A DNA stretch of 64,000 nucleotides from Gemmiger gallinarum (GCF_014982805.1 NZ_JADCKC010000004.1:111602-175601); one strand, 5' to 3'. Counted from the stretch's first letter, positions 35,091 to 44,927 are shown. Numbers and translations are program-made. The notes: generated by a model not told the origin, from the sequence alone.

Positions 35091-36479
35091 TTATTGGACG
35101 TTTTGGTACAGAATCCTTGCTTCCCAGGGCTGCAGAGCGCCGGGGACGGCAGGGCAGTTTTCAATGAGGACCTCCGCGCCGCGCCAGTCCTCAGGCAGTG
35201 TCCAGGGCGTGAGCGCCCCGCCAAAGTTGCACACCACCAGCAGCCGCTGTCCCTCCATGGCCCGCTCATAGACAAAGAGGCGGGGATGGTCGGGTTCCAA
35301 CAGGGTGAAGTCCCCTTCCACAAAAACCGGGTACTGCTTGCGCAGGGCGATGAGCTTCCGGTAGCAGGCAAAGACCGAATTCAGGTCTGCCAGCTCTGCT
35401 TCGGCATTGATGACAGTGTGATTGGCGTTGACGGGCAGCCAGGGAGTCCCTGTAGTAAAGCCGGCGTTCTTCCCCGCCGTCCACTGCATGGGAGTCCGGG
35501 CATTGTCCCGGCCCTTGGCATAGATGGAGGCCATGATCTCCGTTTCGGGGCAGCCTTCAGCCATACGCTTGCGGTAGAAATTCCGGATCTCCACATCCTG
35601 ATATTTTTCCATCGGCAGGCGAATATTGGTCATGCCCAGCTCTTCGCCCTGGTAGATGTAGGGCGTGCCCTGCATGCCGTGAAGCATGATGGCCAGCAGC
35701 TTGGCGGAGCGTTCCCGGTACGCCCCGTCGTCCCCCCAGCGGGAAACGATGCGGGGCAGGTCGTGGTTGTCCAGAAAGAGGCTGTTCCAGCCGCGGCCGT
35801 GGAGCTCCTGCTGCCAGCGGGCAAAGCTTTTTTTCATTTTCACAAAGGGCAGGGGCGCCAGGTCCCATTTTTCCTTGCCGGGCTGCTGGTCCAGACACAT
35901 CTGCTCGAACTGGAACACCATGGACAGTTCGCTGCCGTCGGGGGCGCTGTACAGCCGGGCCCGGGGGATGTCCGCGCCCCAGGCCTCGCCCACCGTGACC
36001 AGACAGCCTTTCTGGAAGGTCTCGGCGCTCAGTTCCCGCAGGAATTCATGAAGCCGCGGGCCGTTGCCGGTGATTTTCCTGTCCGGGTCTTTGGCGATCT
36101 GGTCAATGACATCCAGACGGAAGCCTTCCACCCCCTGGTCCATCCACCACAGGATCATGTCGTAAATTTCCCGGCGCAGGGCAGGGTTGTCCCAGTTCAG
36201 GTCCGGCTGCTGGGGGGCAAACTGATGGAAGTAATACTGCTCCACCTCCGGCACCCACTCCCAGGCAGGACCGCCGAAGGCCGCCTGCATATCATTGGGC
36301 AGTTCCCCGGGGCGGCGGTTCTCAGTTCCAGTATATCCTGTAAAGGCAGAATCGTCCATACCGCCGTGGAAGTCAGAGTACAGTCCATCCGTTTTTTCAC
36401 CGCTGAGCCCGTGCCAAAGCCCTGCTTTTTCAGCCAGCGGCGCAACTTGCGGCGGGCGGCGGGGATCTTTCAGTAAGTG
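35091..36479 (-). pseudogene. Alpha-glucosidase (GH13, oligo-1,6-glucosidase-like), 5' truncated
   Basis: From about 36300 down to the stop the frame reads as the C-terminal three-quarters of a GH13 alpha-glucosidase: AAFGGPAWEW, QPDLNWDNP, GFRLDVIDQIAKD (nucleophile Asp), TVGEAWG (acid/base Glu), LDNHDLPRIVSRWGDD, PYIYQGEELGMTN and the C-terminal beta domain. The first roughly 130-150 residues, including region I (DxxxNH), are absent. The frame is open upstream to a TGA at 36480-36482 but carries unrelated residues. The first in-frame ATG is at 36359 (422 residues). Loss of part of the barrel makes activity unlikely. Confidence 0.85.
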
Positions 36480-36825
36480 TCAAAGGCACGGAAATGGTCG
36501 ATTCGAATGATTTCCAACAGCTTCTGGTTATAGCCGATGCGCTTCACCCAGAACTCAAAGTTCCGGCTCTGCAGCCGGTCCCAGTCATAGATAGGGTTGC
36601 CCCACCGCTGACCGGTGGCTCTGAAATCGTCCGGGGGCGCCCCGGCGATGAAGGCAGGGCGGCCGTTCTTGTCCAGCAGGAAGTTGTCCCTGCCGGCCCA
36701 CACGTCCACCAAGTCCCCCGCACAGGAGGAATAGAGCTGGTAGGGGTGTAGCCCGTGGGGGTCAGGGGCAGAATCTGCCAGATGGTCACCCCGTTTTGGT
36801 GCAGCACCAGCGGGCGCGTGAAAAG
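36470..36825 (-). pseudogene. malQ: malQ (4-alpha-glucanotransferase) remnant
   Basis: Two overlapping minus-strand frames encode consecutive MalQ blocks: GVTIWQILPLTPTG in one, then NPIYDWDRLQ, FEFWVKRIGYNQKLLEIIRI and RIDHFRAFDTY in another. A frameshift and internal deletions separate them. After DTY the expected Trp codon TGG is TGA, and the next codons still read KIPAA as in MalQ (DTYWKIPA), so a nonsense mutation is visible. The 5' end stops abruptly at the noncoding repeat of the recombinase cassette, suggesting disruption by that insertion. Confidence 0.82.
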
Positions 36826-36964
36826 AATGCTCCCTGCGGAGCATTTTTAGCGCCCCGTCCCCGTGAGGCAAACGCGAGCGCTTGCGTGGCGCATGAGCAC
36901 GCCCCGAAGGGGATGGTGTATAAAAAATACCGCAACATTCGTTGCGGTATTTTTTATGCACCAT
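36826..36964. repeat. Structured noncoding repeat, copy 1
   Basis: This element contains hairpin 1 (AATGCTCC with GGAGCATT, then TTTT), a palindromic core GCGAGCGCTTGCG, the block GCCCCGAAGGGGATGGTG, and hairpin 2 (AAATACCGCAAC with GTTGCGGTATTT). It aligns over its whole length with 45185-45322, where hairpin 1 is AACGTTCC with GGAACGTT, so both arms changed together. It abuts the 3' end of the recombinase gene. Confidence 0.75.
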
Positions 36965-37871
36965 TCCCATCCAAAAACGAACTAAGTACTTCTTCCAGAG
37001 ATACCGGGCGTCCGCCCTCCTGGTAGTTGAAATTCACCACGATGCGGTCATCGAACAGATAGATGGAGTTGACAAAGCAATCGATGACCTTTTCCTGAAA
37101 GGCAATATCCGCCGGGTCGCCGTGGCGGAACTGATCGAACCAGAACAGAATCTGTTCCCGTGTGATGGGCGGCTTCTCGATCTGCTCCTGCAGGATGCTG
37201 GTTTCCAGCGCTTCACGCTGCTGTTCCAGTTCCTCCATCCGTACCTTGGTGGAGGGTGTCAGGATGCCCCGGGCGTTCAGCGATTCGATGATGCTGCGGA
37301 TGCTCTCCCCCGCCGCATACCGCCGGAAGGCCTCCTGCACCACCGGTGCGGTGGCCGGGTCGATCTGGTAGTGATGCTCGCTGTCGATACGGTAGCCCAG
37401 CGGCACCGGGCCGCCGTTGAACTTGGCCTTGAGTGCATTTTCCTTGTGACCACGGCTGACCTTCTCGGCCAGCTCTGCAGAATAGTATTCGGCCATACCT
37501 TCCAAAAGACTTTCCAGCATGATGCCCTCCGGCGTGTTGGAGATGGGTTCTGTCACCGACACCACATGTACCCGGTTGTTTTTGAGGATGCGCTTATAAT
37601 GGGCCGAGTCGTACCGGTTGCGGGAAAAGCGGTCCAGCTTCCACACCAGCACCGCCTCAAAGGTGTGGGTGGCGCTGTCGTGGATCATCTGCTGGAACTG
37701 CGGGCGGCTGTCAGTCTTGGCGGACAGTGCCCTATCGATGTAGGTCCGCACCACGGTGATGCCGTTCTGGTCGGCATATTCCTTGCATTCCCGCAGCTGT
37801 CCCTCGATGGATTCTTCCCGCTGGTTGTCGCTGCTGTAGCGGGCATAGATCACGGCATTCATGGCGTGCAC
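36954..37871 (-). CDS. Serine recombinase with internal deletion (cassette copy A)
   Basis: The 305-residue protein begins with a serine-recombinase catalytic domain (IYARYSSDNQREESIEGQ, nucleophile Ser near 12-13; DRFSRNRYDSA; EGMAEYYSAELAEKVSRG) but jumps from LNARGI directly to LTPSTK. Relative to the copy at 45511-46782 this removes 552 bp in frame: most of the recombinase DNA-binding domain, the zinc ribbon and part of the coiled coil. The break lies at ATGCC, shared by both deletion ends. The C-terminal tail to FLDGNGA is intact. It is probably inactive. It follows the XRE gene by 4 bp. Confidence 0.88.
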   Translation of the reverse strand: MHAMNAVIYARYSSDNQREESIEGQLRECKEYADQNGITVVRTYIDRALSAKTDSRPQFQQMIHDSATHTFEAVLVWKLDRFSRNRYDSAHYKRILKNNRVHVVSVTEPISNTPEGIMLESLLEGMAEYYSAELAEKVSRGHKENALKAKFNGGPVPLGYRIDSEHHYQIDPATAPVVQEAFRRYAAGESIRSIIESLNARGILTPSTKVRMEELEQQREALETSILQEQIEKPPITREQILFWFDQFRHGDPADIAFQEKVIDCFVNSIYLFDDRIVVNFNYQEGGRPVSLEEVLSSFLDGNGA

Positions 37872-37875
37872 CTCC

Positions 37876-38250
37876 TTACTTGTGCTTCTCCTCTTCTCCC
37901 ATATTGAGAATCATCTGTTTCAGCCGCCGGTTCAGCTCGCTGCCCGGCGTGAAGCAGGCTTCCACGAACTCGCTCCAATCCGGTTTGCGCTGCACCACCC
38001 CCTGTGCTCCCTCCGGCGTAACGCAGACATACCGCCCGCGAGGGTCCTCGCACAGACCGAAGATATAGTCGAGCGATACATTAAAATAGGTGGCATACCA
38101 GACCAGGATACGGTAAGGTGCTGCCGCCCGGTCGGTTTCGTACCGGTTGATGGCGGCCTGGTTGGTGCCGGCCAGCGCCGCCAGCTGGGCCTGGGTCAGC
38201 CCCGCGTCCTTGCGCAGCACGCGCAGACGGGTGCCTACGGATACATCCAT
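37876..38250 (-). CDS. XRE-family regulator (cassette copy A)
   Basis: The 124-residue protein has an N-terminal helix-turn-helix (about 5-60, LRVLRKDAGLTQAQLAALAG, NQAAINRYETDR) and a C-terminal region of unknown fold ending RLKQMILNMGEEEKHK. It is nearly identical to the protein at 46787-47161. GCAGGAGGTC precedes the ATG, and the inverted repeat AATTC-N10-GAATT over the presumed -10 at 38276-38295 suggests autoregulation of the cassette. Confidence 0.92.
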   Translation of the reverse strand: MDVSVGTRLRVLRKDAGLTQAQLAALAGTNQAAINRYETDRAAAPYRILVWYATYFNVSLDYIFGLCEDPRGRYVCVTPEGAQGVVQRKPDWSEFVEACFTPGSELNRRLKQMILNMGEEEKHK

Positions 38251-38275
38251 GGAAAGACCTCCTGCAAGATTCGTT

Positions 38276-38295
38276 AATTCAAGTATAATCGAATT
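38276..38295 (-). promoter_or_regulatory. Cassette A promoter/operator
   Basis: AATTC and GAATT flank a minus-strand TATACT. The same 20-bp block stands at the same distance from the XRE gene in copy B and marks the edge of sequence similarity between the copies. Confidence 0.55.
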
Positions 38296-38346
38296 AGCAG
38301 TTTTCTTCAGGTCTTTCTTCTGGTCCTTTCACAGTTCACCTGTCAG

Positions 38347-38386
38347 AAAAAATGTCATGAGAGATGTCTGTCTCCCATGACATTTT
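38347..38386 (-). terminator. Terminator of the ECF-sigma/ABC operon
   Basis: On the minus strand AAAATGTCATG and CATGACATTTT form an 11-bp stem followed by TTTTTTC. It lies 17 bp beyond the stop of the last ABC gene. Confidence 0.8.
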
Positions 38387-38402
38387 GCATATTGACGGCT
38401 CT

Positions 38403-39611
38403 TTACCGTTTTCGTTTCCGGCACCACGCCATTACAGCAAACGGCAGGCAAATGAATCCTACCAGAAACGGGATCACCAGCAAAGGTCCGGGCGACCAGA
38501 TCCGGAAACCAAACCAGTGATACAGGTTCTGCCGGAAGATATCCTCCGCCCCTCCCACAAAGGGCAACAGCCGCAGGTATTGCTGCACCGACCAGGGCAG
38601 ATACTGATTGAGGATCTGCGGTCCCCAGGTGATCAGCAACGCGACGATCAGTGCTGCCGTGGTTCCCGGCAACAGCGCCGACATCAGCAAGGCAATCCCG
38701 GCAAAGCCCAACACAGAGCAGAACAGGTACGCCAGTTCATAGCATTCCGCCTGGAGCATATTCATCGGTGCAGTGGTCAGCATCTTGATCAGCTGAATGG
38801 GCAGATCCCAGCCCTCAAATCCCAGCCAGACAGCCTGAACCGCCACCATAACCGCTGCAAACACCGCAAAGATTTCCACCGCAAACGCCAGACCAGACAG
38901 GAGCTTTGCCCCGGCCAGTCCAGCTTTTCCATGCAGGGATGTCACCTGCAGCGTATCCATGCCCCGCCGCCTTTCCCCGGCGAACACAGATGTCAGGGCC
39001 AGAGCCAGAACCACGGGCAAGACCATCTGCCCAAAGCCCCCGATTCCGTTGCCCAAAATGGCAGACCAGCCTGCAGCCCAGCCGTATGCCATGGGCTTGT
39101 CCACCTGGCTGTCCATATCCAGGAAGAATTGCCGATCCGCCGGGTCTGAAAACTGGTTTTCCAGGTAATATTCCAGTTTTTCCTCCCGACGCTCATACAG
39201 ACCGGTCAAGCGGGCCGGGTCCACATAGTAGATGGTAAGTGTGGGATAGGGTTGGGTCTGATCCTCCACCTCCGGCCACAGAAACGACACCAATGTTCCC
39301 TGCAGAAAGCTGAAATCCGCCAAAGCACCGTCAAACTCCGGGTTTTCCGCCAGGATTTGCTGATAGGTACGCACCATATCCTGTGCTGCTTCATCGGTGA
39401 GAGTTTGCCACTGGGCGGCATATTGCTGACTCTTGCGAATGTTCGCATACCCATCGATCTGGTGACTTCCATCTGCCCGCATGGTGCCGAAATTGATGCA
39501 CTGCATGGCCCATACCTGCAGCCCCAGCGTCAGCAGCAGCATTCCACAGACTGCCAGTCTGGTCAGCCCGGAGCGCCACAGTTTCTTATGTTCCTGCCAG
39601 AACAGGCTCAT
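38403..39611 (-). CDS. ABC-2-type permease
   Basis: The 402-residue protein has one N-terminal membrane helix (about 18-38), a long extracytoplasmic loop (about 40-185), then five or more helices after GGFGQMVLPVVLALALTSVFAGERRRGMDTL. This is the topology of Nat/ABC-2 exporter permeases. Its ATG overlaps the stop of the ATPase gene (ATGA). The substrate is unknown. Confidence 0.88.
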   Translation of the reverse strand: MSLFWQEHKKLWRSGLTRLAVCGMLLLTLGLQVWAMQCINFGTMRADGSHQIDGYANIRKSQQYAAQWQTLTDEAAQDMVRTYQQILAENPEFDGALADFSFLQGTLVSFLWPEVEDQTQPYPTLTIYYVDPARLTGLYERREEKLEYYLENQFSDPADRQFFLDMDSQVDKPMAYGWAAGWSAILGNGIGGFGQMVLPVVLALALTSVFAGERRRGMDTLQVTSLHGKAGLAGAKLLSGLAFAVEIFAVFAAVMVAVQAVWLGFEGWDLPIQLIKMLTTAPMNMLQAECYELAYLFCSVLGFAGIALLMSALLPGTTAALIVALLITWGPQILNQYLPWSVQQYLRLLPFVGGAEDIFRQNLYHWFGFRIWSPGPLLVIPFLVGFICLPFAVMAWCRKRKR

Positions 39612-40489
39612 GGATTGTCGCCTCCTTCCTCCTCCGGGAAGTACAACAGATACAGATCTTCCAACGTGGGGATACAGGGCCTTGCCGCCGGGGCAGGCTT
39701 TGCATCCGCCAGAATCCGCAGCGTCACGCTGTTCCCGTCATAGCGCAGATTTGCCACTGTCATCCGTGCCTGCCAGGTCTCAGACTCCCGGGATGGCACA
39801 GTCAGTTCCCACACGCGTCCGTTTGCCTGCTGCAGCAGCTCCGAAACTGTCCCCTGGGTTTGAAAGCATCCGTCTTTCATCAGGAACACCTTGTGCGCAA
39901 TCGCTTCCAGGTCAGAAACAATGTGGGTGGAAAGCAGCACAATTTTTTGCTGCGCATACCCTTCCAGAATGTTGCGGAAGTGGACTCGCTCCTTGGGGTC
40001 CAACCCTGCGGTGGGCTCGTCCAGGATCAGAATATCCGGGTCATTGAGCAATGCCTGAGCGATGCCCAACCGGCGGCGCATTCCGCCGGAAAAGGTCCGG
40101 ATCTTTTTATTCCCAGCCTCCTGCAGACGAACCATATGCAGCAGTTCCTGAATCTTGGGCATGGCCTGGGAGCGGGTCATCCCTTTCAGCACAGCCATAT
40201 ACAGAAGGAAATCACGGGCACTGTACTGCGGATATCCGACAAAATCCTGGGGTAGATAACCCAGTTTATCCCGGTATACCGCCCCCAGTGCGTCAATGGG
40301 AATTCCATCCAGGCGTACCTGTCCGGCAGTGGGCTTCAAGACGCCGCAGATCATCCGCAAAAGGGTTGTTTTTCCCGCCCCGTTGGCGCCCAACAGACCA
40401 TAAATACCGGGTTCCAACACAGCCGTGACCCCTGCCACCGCCGTGTTTCCTCCGAACTCCTTGCACAGATTTTCAAGCAGCAATTCCAC
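39608..40489 (-). CDS. ABC transporter ATP-binding protein
   Basis: The 293-residue ATPase has Walker A GANGAGKTT (about 35-43), a Q-loop in YLPQDFVGY, the signature FSGGMRRRLGIAQAL, Walker B ILILDEPTAGLDP, an H-loop STHIV, and an 80-residue C-terminal extension typical of ABC-2/CcmA-type ATPases. It overlaps the permease genes on both sides (17 bp upstream, 4 bp downstream), so stoichiometric co-translation is likely. Confidence 0.93.
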   Translation of the reverse strand: MELLLENLCKEFGGNTAVAGVTAVLEPGIYGLLGANGAGKTTLLRMICGVLKPTAGQVRLDGIPIDALGAVYRDKLGYLPQDFVGYPQYSARDFLLYMAVLKGMTRSQAMPKIQELLHMVRLQEAGNKKIRTFSGGMRRRLGIAQALLNDPDILILDEPTAGLDPKERVHFRNILEGYAQQKIVLLSTHIVSDLEAIAHKVFLMKDGCFQTQGTVSELLQQANGRVWELTVPSRESETWQARMTVANLRYDGNSVTLRILADAKPAPAARPCIPTLEDLYLLYFPEEEGGDNP

Positions 40490-41207
40490 CGATGATGCCC
40501 TCCTTTCGTTGTTGGAACAGAGAAATCAGTTCTCTGACAAAAAATCCGCCGAATACCAGGAATGCAAGAATCCAGCCGCCCAACGCAGACGTTTCATACA
40601 GTTGGGGCGCCGCAAGATGAATCATCAGCAGTCCCGCCGCCGTGACGGAACATACCGCGATACAGATCGTCCCATTGCTCCGCGGACAGCGTCGAAGTAC
40701 GGTCAAGGCAACCATCGCACAAAACAAAAAAGGAACCAGCAGATAGAAAAATAACGGCAGCAAGGCTTTTCCCGTCTGTGACCTTCCCAACACCAGTGCC
40801 GACGTCAGAATCACAAGGTCTGCGGCCGCGGCCAGAATCAGCTTGGCAAGTGCCAGTTCCGCACGGGACACACAGGTGGATGCTTCCAGTTCATCCATGT
40901 CGTAGCACTGACCAGCAAACAGGACCGGCAGACACACTGCCACCAGAAGCGGCCCCAGCAGCGGCAGCCAGGACAAAAGGTCTTTTTGTCCGGCCGCTGC
41001 CAGGAAAAACAGCACAGAAGCGGCCCCCTGTGCCGCCCACATGGGCACCCCGGTAAAGCGCCATACCTGTGAGAGGAAGGTCCAGAACCCAGTACGCTGC
41101 CGCACCGGATTCTCCTGTAAGAGCGCGGCACACTTTTGTTTGGTTTCTGCCATACGAGAGGGCTGGGGCCCCTGGCACAGCAGGCGATGCAACTCAGAAG
41201 AATTCAC
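40473..41207 (-). CDS. Membrane protein, probable ABC permease or sigma partner
   Basis: The 244-residue protein has a soluble N-terminal region (about 1-50) and six hydrophobic segments (about 60-75, 82-98, 118-138, 148-168, 180-198, 206-224). The ATG overlaps the stop of the ECF sigma gene by 4 bp (ATGA). Position suggests either a second permease subunit or a membrane anti-sigma factor; I see no zinc-binding HxxxCxxC motif to favour the latter. Confidence 0.8.
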   Translation of the reverse strand: MNSSELHRLLCQGPQPSRMAETKQKCAALLQENPVRQRTGFWTFLSQVWRFTGVPMWAAQGAASVLFFLAAAGQKDLLSWLPLLGPLLVAVCLPVLFAGQCYDMDELEASTCVSRAELALAKLILAAAADLVILTSALVLGRSQTGKALLPLFFYLLVPFLFCAMVALTVLRRCPRSNGTICIAVCSVTAAGLLMIHLAAPQLYETSALGGWILAFLVFGGFFVRELISLFQQRKEGIIGGIAA

Positions 41208-41710
41208 AGTTTTCCCTCCCTTAAAGTTTTCAATGCTTTCCGTACACGGCTCTGCACGGTGCGCAATGGCTGGCCCGTCACGGCTGCGATCTCGCGGTAT
41301 TTCAGTCCCTCCCCATACCGGAGCAATACCGCTTCCCGCTGTTCCGGGGGCAGATTTGCCAACAGCCGCTTTGCCATATCACGGGTTTCGACATCTTCGA
41401 AAGGCATCGATGTATCAGCCATGTCCTCCGGCAACGGTTCCGTTTTTCTTTGTCTGGCAGCATCCACACACAGACAATAGGCGATGCGATACAGATAGGC
41501 ACGGAACTGCCCTTGTTCCCGGTAGCTTCCTATGGTGCGGAATAGGTGCAAAAAGACTTCCTGGGTCAGGTCCTCCGCCGTCTGTGTACAAGGGGTATGG
41601 CGGGCGCAATATCGCAGAATTGCCGTATAATATTGCTCAATCAAGGTATCCGCCGCCGTGCGGTCTCCGGCCTGAATGCGCTGTATCAACTGCGCGTCCC
41701 GCATACGCAT
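41204..41710 (-). CDS. ECF-type RNA polymerase sigma factor
   Basis: The 168-residue protein has sigma region 2 (about 12-80, CTQTAEDLTQEVFLHLFRTI, YLYRIAYCLCVDAARQ) and region 4 (about 108-162, LPPEQREAVLLRYGEGLKYREIA, RTVQSRVRKALKTL). It starts the ABC operon and is coupled to the next gene. GGACAGGGGGG precedes the ATG at 41710 (MRMRDAQ); a start two codons later is possible. It probably drives its own operon under an envelope signal, by analogy with similar sigma-ABC units. Confidence 0.92.
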   Translation of the reverse strand: MRMRDAQLIQRIQAGDRTAADTLIEQYYTAILRYCARHTPCTQTAEDLTQEVFLHLFRTIGSYREQGQFRAYLYRIAYCLCVDAARQRKTEPLPEDMADTSMPFEDVETRDMAKRLLANLPPEQREAVLLRYGEGLKYREIAAVTGQPLRTVQSRVRKALKTLREGKL

Positions 41711-41779
41711 CCCCCCTGTCCTTGTAAAATGTGCTTCATTTATGATAACGAGGAATCTCCCCAAAATGATTAGGCTATC

Positions 41780-41803
41780 CCCCCGCCTTGGCGGGGGCTT
41801 TTT
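41780..41803 (+). terminator. Orphan terminator-like hairpin
   Basis: CCCCGCC pairs with GGCGGGG over a TT loop and is followed by CTTTTTC on the plus strand. No plus-strand gene precedes it, so it may end an antisense transcript of the sigma gene or be fortuitous. Confidence 0.4.
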
Positions 41804-41833
41804 CTTGCCCCCGGGGACGGGGTTCGCCATACA

Positions 41834-41873
41834 AAAAGCAGCAGCCTCACGCACCGGAAGCGTGAGGCTGCTG
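41834..41873 (-). terminator. Terminator of the acidic lipoprotein gene
   Basis: On the minus strand CAGCAGCCTCACGC pairs with GCGTGAGGCTGCTG, followed by CTTTTTG. It lies about 50 bp after the lipoprotein stop. Confidence 0.85.
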
Positions 41874-41921
41874 TTTTATGCCGCTACGGGATGTAAGGGA
41901 GAATGCAATGTCAGGCGATCA

Positions 41922-42941
<1,020 letters not shown>

Positions 42942-42985
42942 TTGGGTCATCTCCTTGTTTTGTTTTTGTATCTCTGTGGGAAGGA

Positions 42986-43012
42986 TACGGAACCGGATGC
43001 GTAAAACCGGGG
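42986..43012 (-). promoter_or_regulatory. SigI-type promoter of the acidic lipoprotein gene
   Basis: On the minus strand CCCC (43009-43012) is followed after 19 bp by CGTATCC (CGTA at 42986-42989), 45 nt from the ATG. The same CCCC-N19-CGTAT arrangement precedes sigI. Known SigI promoters have a C-rich -35 and a CGWA -10. The rest of the 219-bp gap holds an AT palindrome at 43113-43132 and no gene. Confidence 0.65.
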
Positions 43013-43160
43013 TCTTCCGGATTTTTTTCTTTTTCTGCTGTTCAGGTCCGTTTCCTTATCGCTTACACCTGAAGATTACGCAGTCCCGATCCTGAAAACG
43101 GGGTCCGCTCCAAATTTTTTTCAAAAAATTTTTCTGCGCCCCTTTTCCCTGCCGCCGGGA

Positions 43161-43958
43161 TCAGTCATCGTCCCCGCCGTCGTCATCATCGTCGTCCCAA
43201 TCGTCATCCCCATCATCGTCGTCGTCCCAATCGTCGTCCCAGTCGTCATCGTCATCCCAGTCATCCTGCGGGACTGGGGTGGGCACCGGGGTGGGTGCAG
43301 GCGTCGGGCTGGGTGTGGGAACGGGCGTGGGGGTGGGTGTCGGGGTCGGCGTAGGAGTCGGCGTGGGCGTCGGCGTCGGCGTGGGCGCGGGTTCCGGGTC
43401 CGGTTCACCCAGATGGATCACAATGGTCTGGGCATACTTGCTTTCCAGGGTGTCTTTCACGCTGTTTTCAGTGTCTGTTTTCCAGGTGTCATCTCCGCCC
43501 TCAACGGACAGGGATACCTCCCCGCCTTCCTCCAGAAATCCCAGGTCGAAAGCCCGGTCCACCAGGTCTTCGGCCACTTCGCTGCCCTTTCGGCCGGCAA
43601 AATCATATCCCTCGATCAGGTCGGCGCCATCGCTGTTCAGGCCTTCCAGCGCCAGTACCCGGTCGGTGCGGCTCAGGGTCATTTCCACCTGGGGGTTAAT
43701 GGCCATCTGCAAGGTGCCGTAGGCGGTATAGTTGGGCTGGTAATAGCCGAAGAACACCAGGCAGGCGCAGGCTGCTGCCCCGGCCAGGCCGCCGATAGCG
43801 GCGAAGTTTACCGGCAGAATGCGGAGACTGCGCAGCAAAACGGGCTGTTCCACCTGCTGGCCCACGGAATACCCAAGGTTGGCCGCCTTGAGAAACCGCC
43901 CTTGCTCGTCCAGCAGGACGGCATAGGCAGGATGAAGTTCCATAACCAGATATTTCAT
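43161..43958 (-). CDS. rsgI: RsgI-type anti-sigma factor with acidic ectodomain tail
   Basis: The 265-residue protein has a cytoplasmic RsgI_N domain (about 1-45, [22 protein letters not shown]), one membrane helix (about 50-72), the conserved juxtamembrane ectodomain starting [14 protein letters not shown] with the Asn-Pro at which RsgI proteins are known to autoproteolyse, a Thr/Pro linker (PT repeats, about 190-220), and an Asp/Trp-rich tail with DDWDDDDD units. It carries no carbohydrate-binding module, unlike clostridial cellulosome RsgIs. The ATG overlaps the sigI stop (ATGA). It should hold SigI inactive until signalled. Confidence 0.9.
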   Translation of the reverse strand: MKYLVMELHPAYAVLLDEQGRFLKAANLGYSVGQQVEQPVLLRSLRILPVNFAAIGGLAGAAACACLVFFGYYQPNYTAYGTLQMAINPQVEMTLSRTDRVLALEGLNSDGADLIEGYDFAGRKGSEVAEDLVDRAFDLGFLEEGGEVSLSVEGGDDTWKTDTENSVKDTLESKYAQTIVIHLGEPDPEPAPTPTPTPTPTPTPTPTPTPTPVPTPSPTPAPTPVPTPVPQDDWDDDDDWDDDWDDDDDGDDDWDDDDDDGGDDD

Positions 43959-44701
43959 ACCTTGTCCCCTCCTTTCTCCGGGGATTTGCGGGGCGCCATC
44001 TGGCACAGATGCCCCCGGATGATCTCATAACCGTTGGTAAAGGCCAGAAGGATCGCCACCAGATACCGGCGGTGACGCTCGATGGTCTTTTTGTCCACAC
44101 CGCTGCCGGCTGTCAGTTCTGCCACCGGCAGGCGGCGAGTCTGCACCAGGCGTTCCAGCAGGTCCGGCGCCGTGCGGGCATAGGCCAGGACCCGGCGGCA
44201 GGCATCCAGGGTGCGGTCCTGCTTGGGGCAGTTGTCCGCCACGTCGGAAAAAGAAATGCCGAATTCCGCCAGCTGGGCGCCGAACTCCTCGATTTCCCGG
44301 CGGCTGGCCAGCCGAAGTTCACTAGCTTCCACCGGATTCTCCTTTTCGGGCAGAGTCTGCTCCAGATCCCGGTCGTCCGTGCCGGAAGGCGCCTGCAAGG
44401 ACACATGGCCCCGGTGACGGCGTTCCGCCCGGTACTGGTCGATCAGCCGGTTGCGGATGGCACGGGCCGCATAGGGCACAAAGGCGCCGCGGCTCCGCTC
44501 ATAGCTCAGGATGGCTTCGTAAAATGCCAGCAAGGCCACGCTCAGGGCATCTTCGTGGCCTGCTTCAATGGCAGCGTGGGTAAATTTGACCGTTTCGCTG
44601 CGCACAAAGGGCAGATATTGCTGCACAAGGGCATCGGCAGCCGCCGGGTCGGTCTTGGCAGCATAGACCAATTGCACGATATCATGTTCGGTGCGTACCA
44701 T
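43955..44701 (-). CDS. sigI: SigI-family RNA polymerase sigma factor
   Basis: The 248-residue protein has a region-2-like half ([39 protein letters not shown]) and the SigI-specific C-terminal half with [25 protein letters not shown] and [31 protein letters not shown]. It is coupled to rsgI by ATGA. GGGGGAGAGAGG precedes the ATG at 44701; the upstream in-frame start is not conserved. A CCCC-N19-CGTA motif upstream indicates autoregulation. Known SigIs respond to heat or extracellular polysaccharide. Confidence 0.92.
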   Translation of the reverse strand: MVRTEHDIVQLVYAAKTDPAAADALVQQYLPFVRSETVKFTHAAIEAGHEDALSVALLAFYEAILSYERSRGAFVPYAARAIRNRLIDQYRAERRHRGHVSLQAPSGTDDRDLEQTLPEKENPVEASELRLASRREIEEFGAQLAEFGISFSDVADNCPKQDRTLDACRRVLAYARTAPDLLERLVQTRRLPVAELTAGSGVDKKTIERHRRYLVAILLAFTNGYEIIRGHLCQMAPRKSPEKGGDKV

Positions 44702-44732
44702 GATGATTCCTCTCTCCCCCTTTACAGCAGAA

Positions 44733-44759
44733 TACGCAGCAGACCGCGTCAAAACGGGG
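44733..44759 (-). promoter_or_regulatory. SigI-type promoter of sigI-rsgI
   Basis: On the minus strand CCCC (44756-44759) and CGTATTC (CGTA at 44733-44736) are 19 bp apart, 32 nt from the ATG, matching the arrangement upstream of the acidic lipoprotein gene. GTTTT also follows the C run at both sites. Confidence 0.65.
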
Positions 44760-44927
44760 GCATTTTAAAAATAATTCATCTTATTTTATCAGTGCGGCGG
44801 CGGGCCTATCTACCATCGCATCATCAAATCTATGTAAAATCCATGCAAAATTTCTGCACTGGGACAGAGGAGCCTCTCGCTTTCGCCGCCAGCCTCCCAC
44901 GTTTTGAAACAAATAAGCAAATACTAT

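Noticed and set aside
36197..36445. Possible small basic protein MRRWLKKQGFGTG
   Set aside because: It reads through the decayed malQ/GH13 junction; the frame continues malQ past its TGA and has no ribosome site.
42951..43160. AT-rich palindrome AAATTTTTTTCAAAAAATTT as a terminator of rsgI
   Set aside because: The stem is A/T only and lacks GC pairing typical of intrinsic terminators; it is noted but not called.
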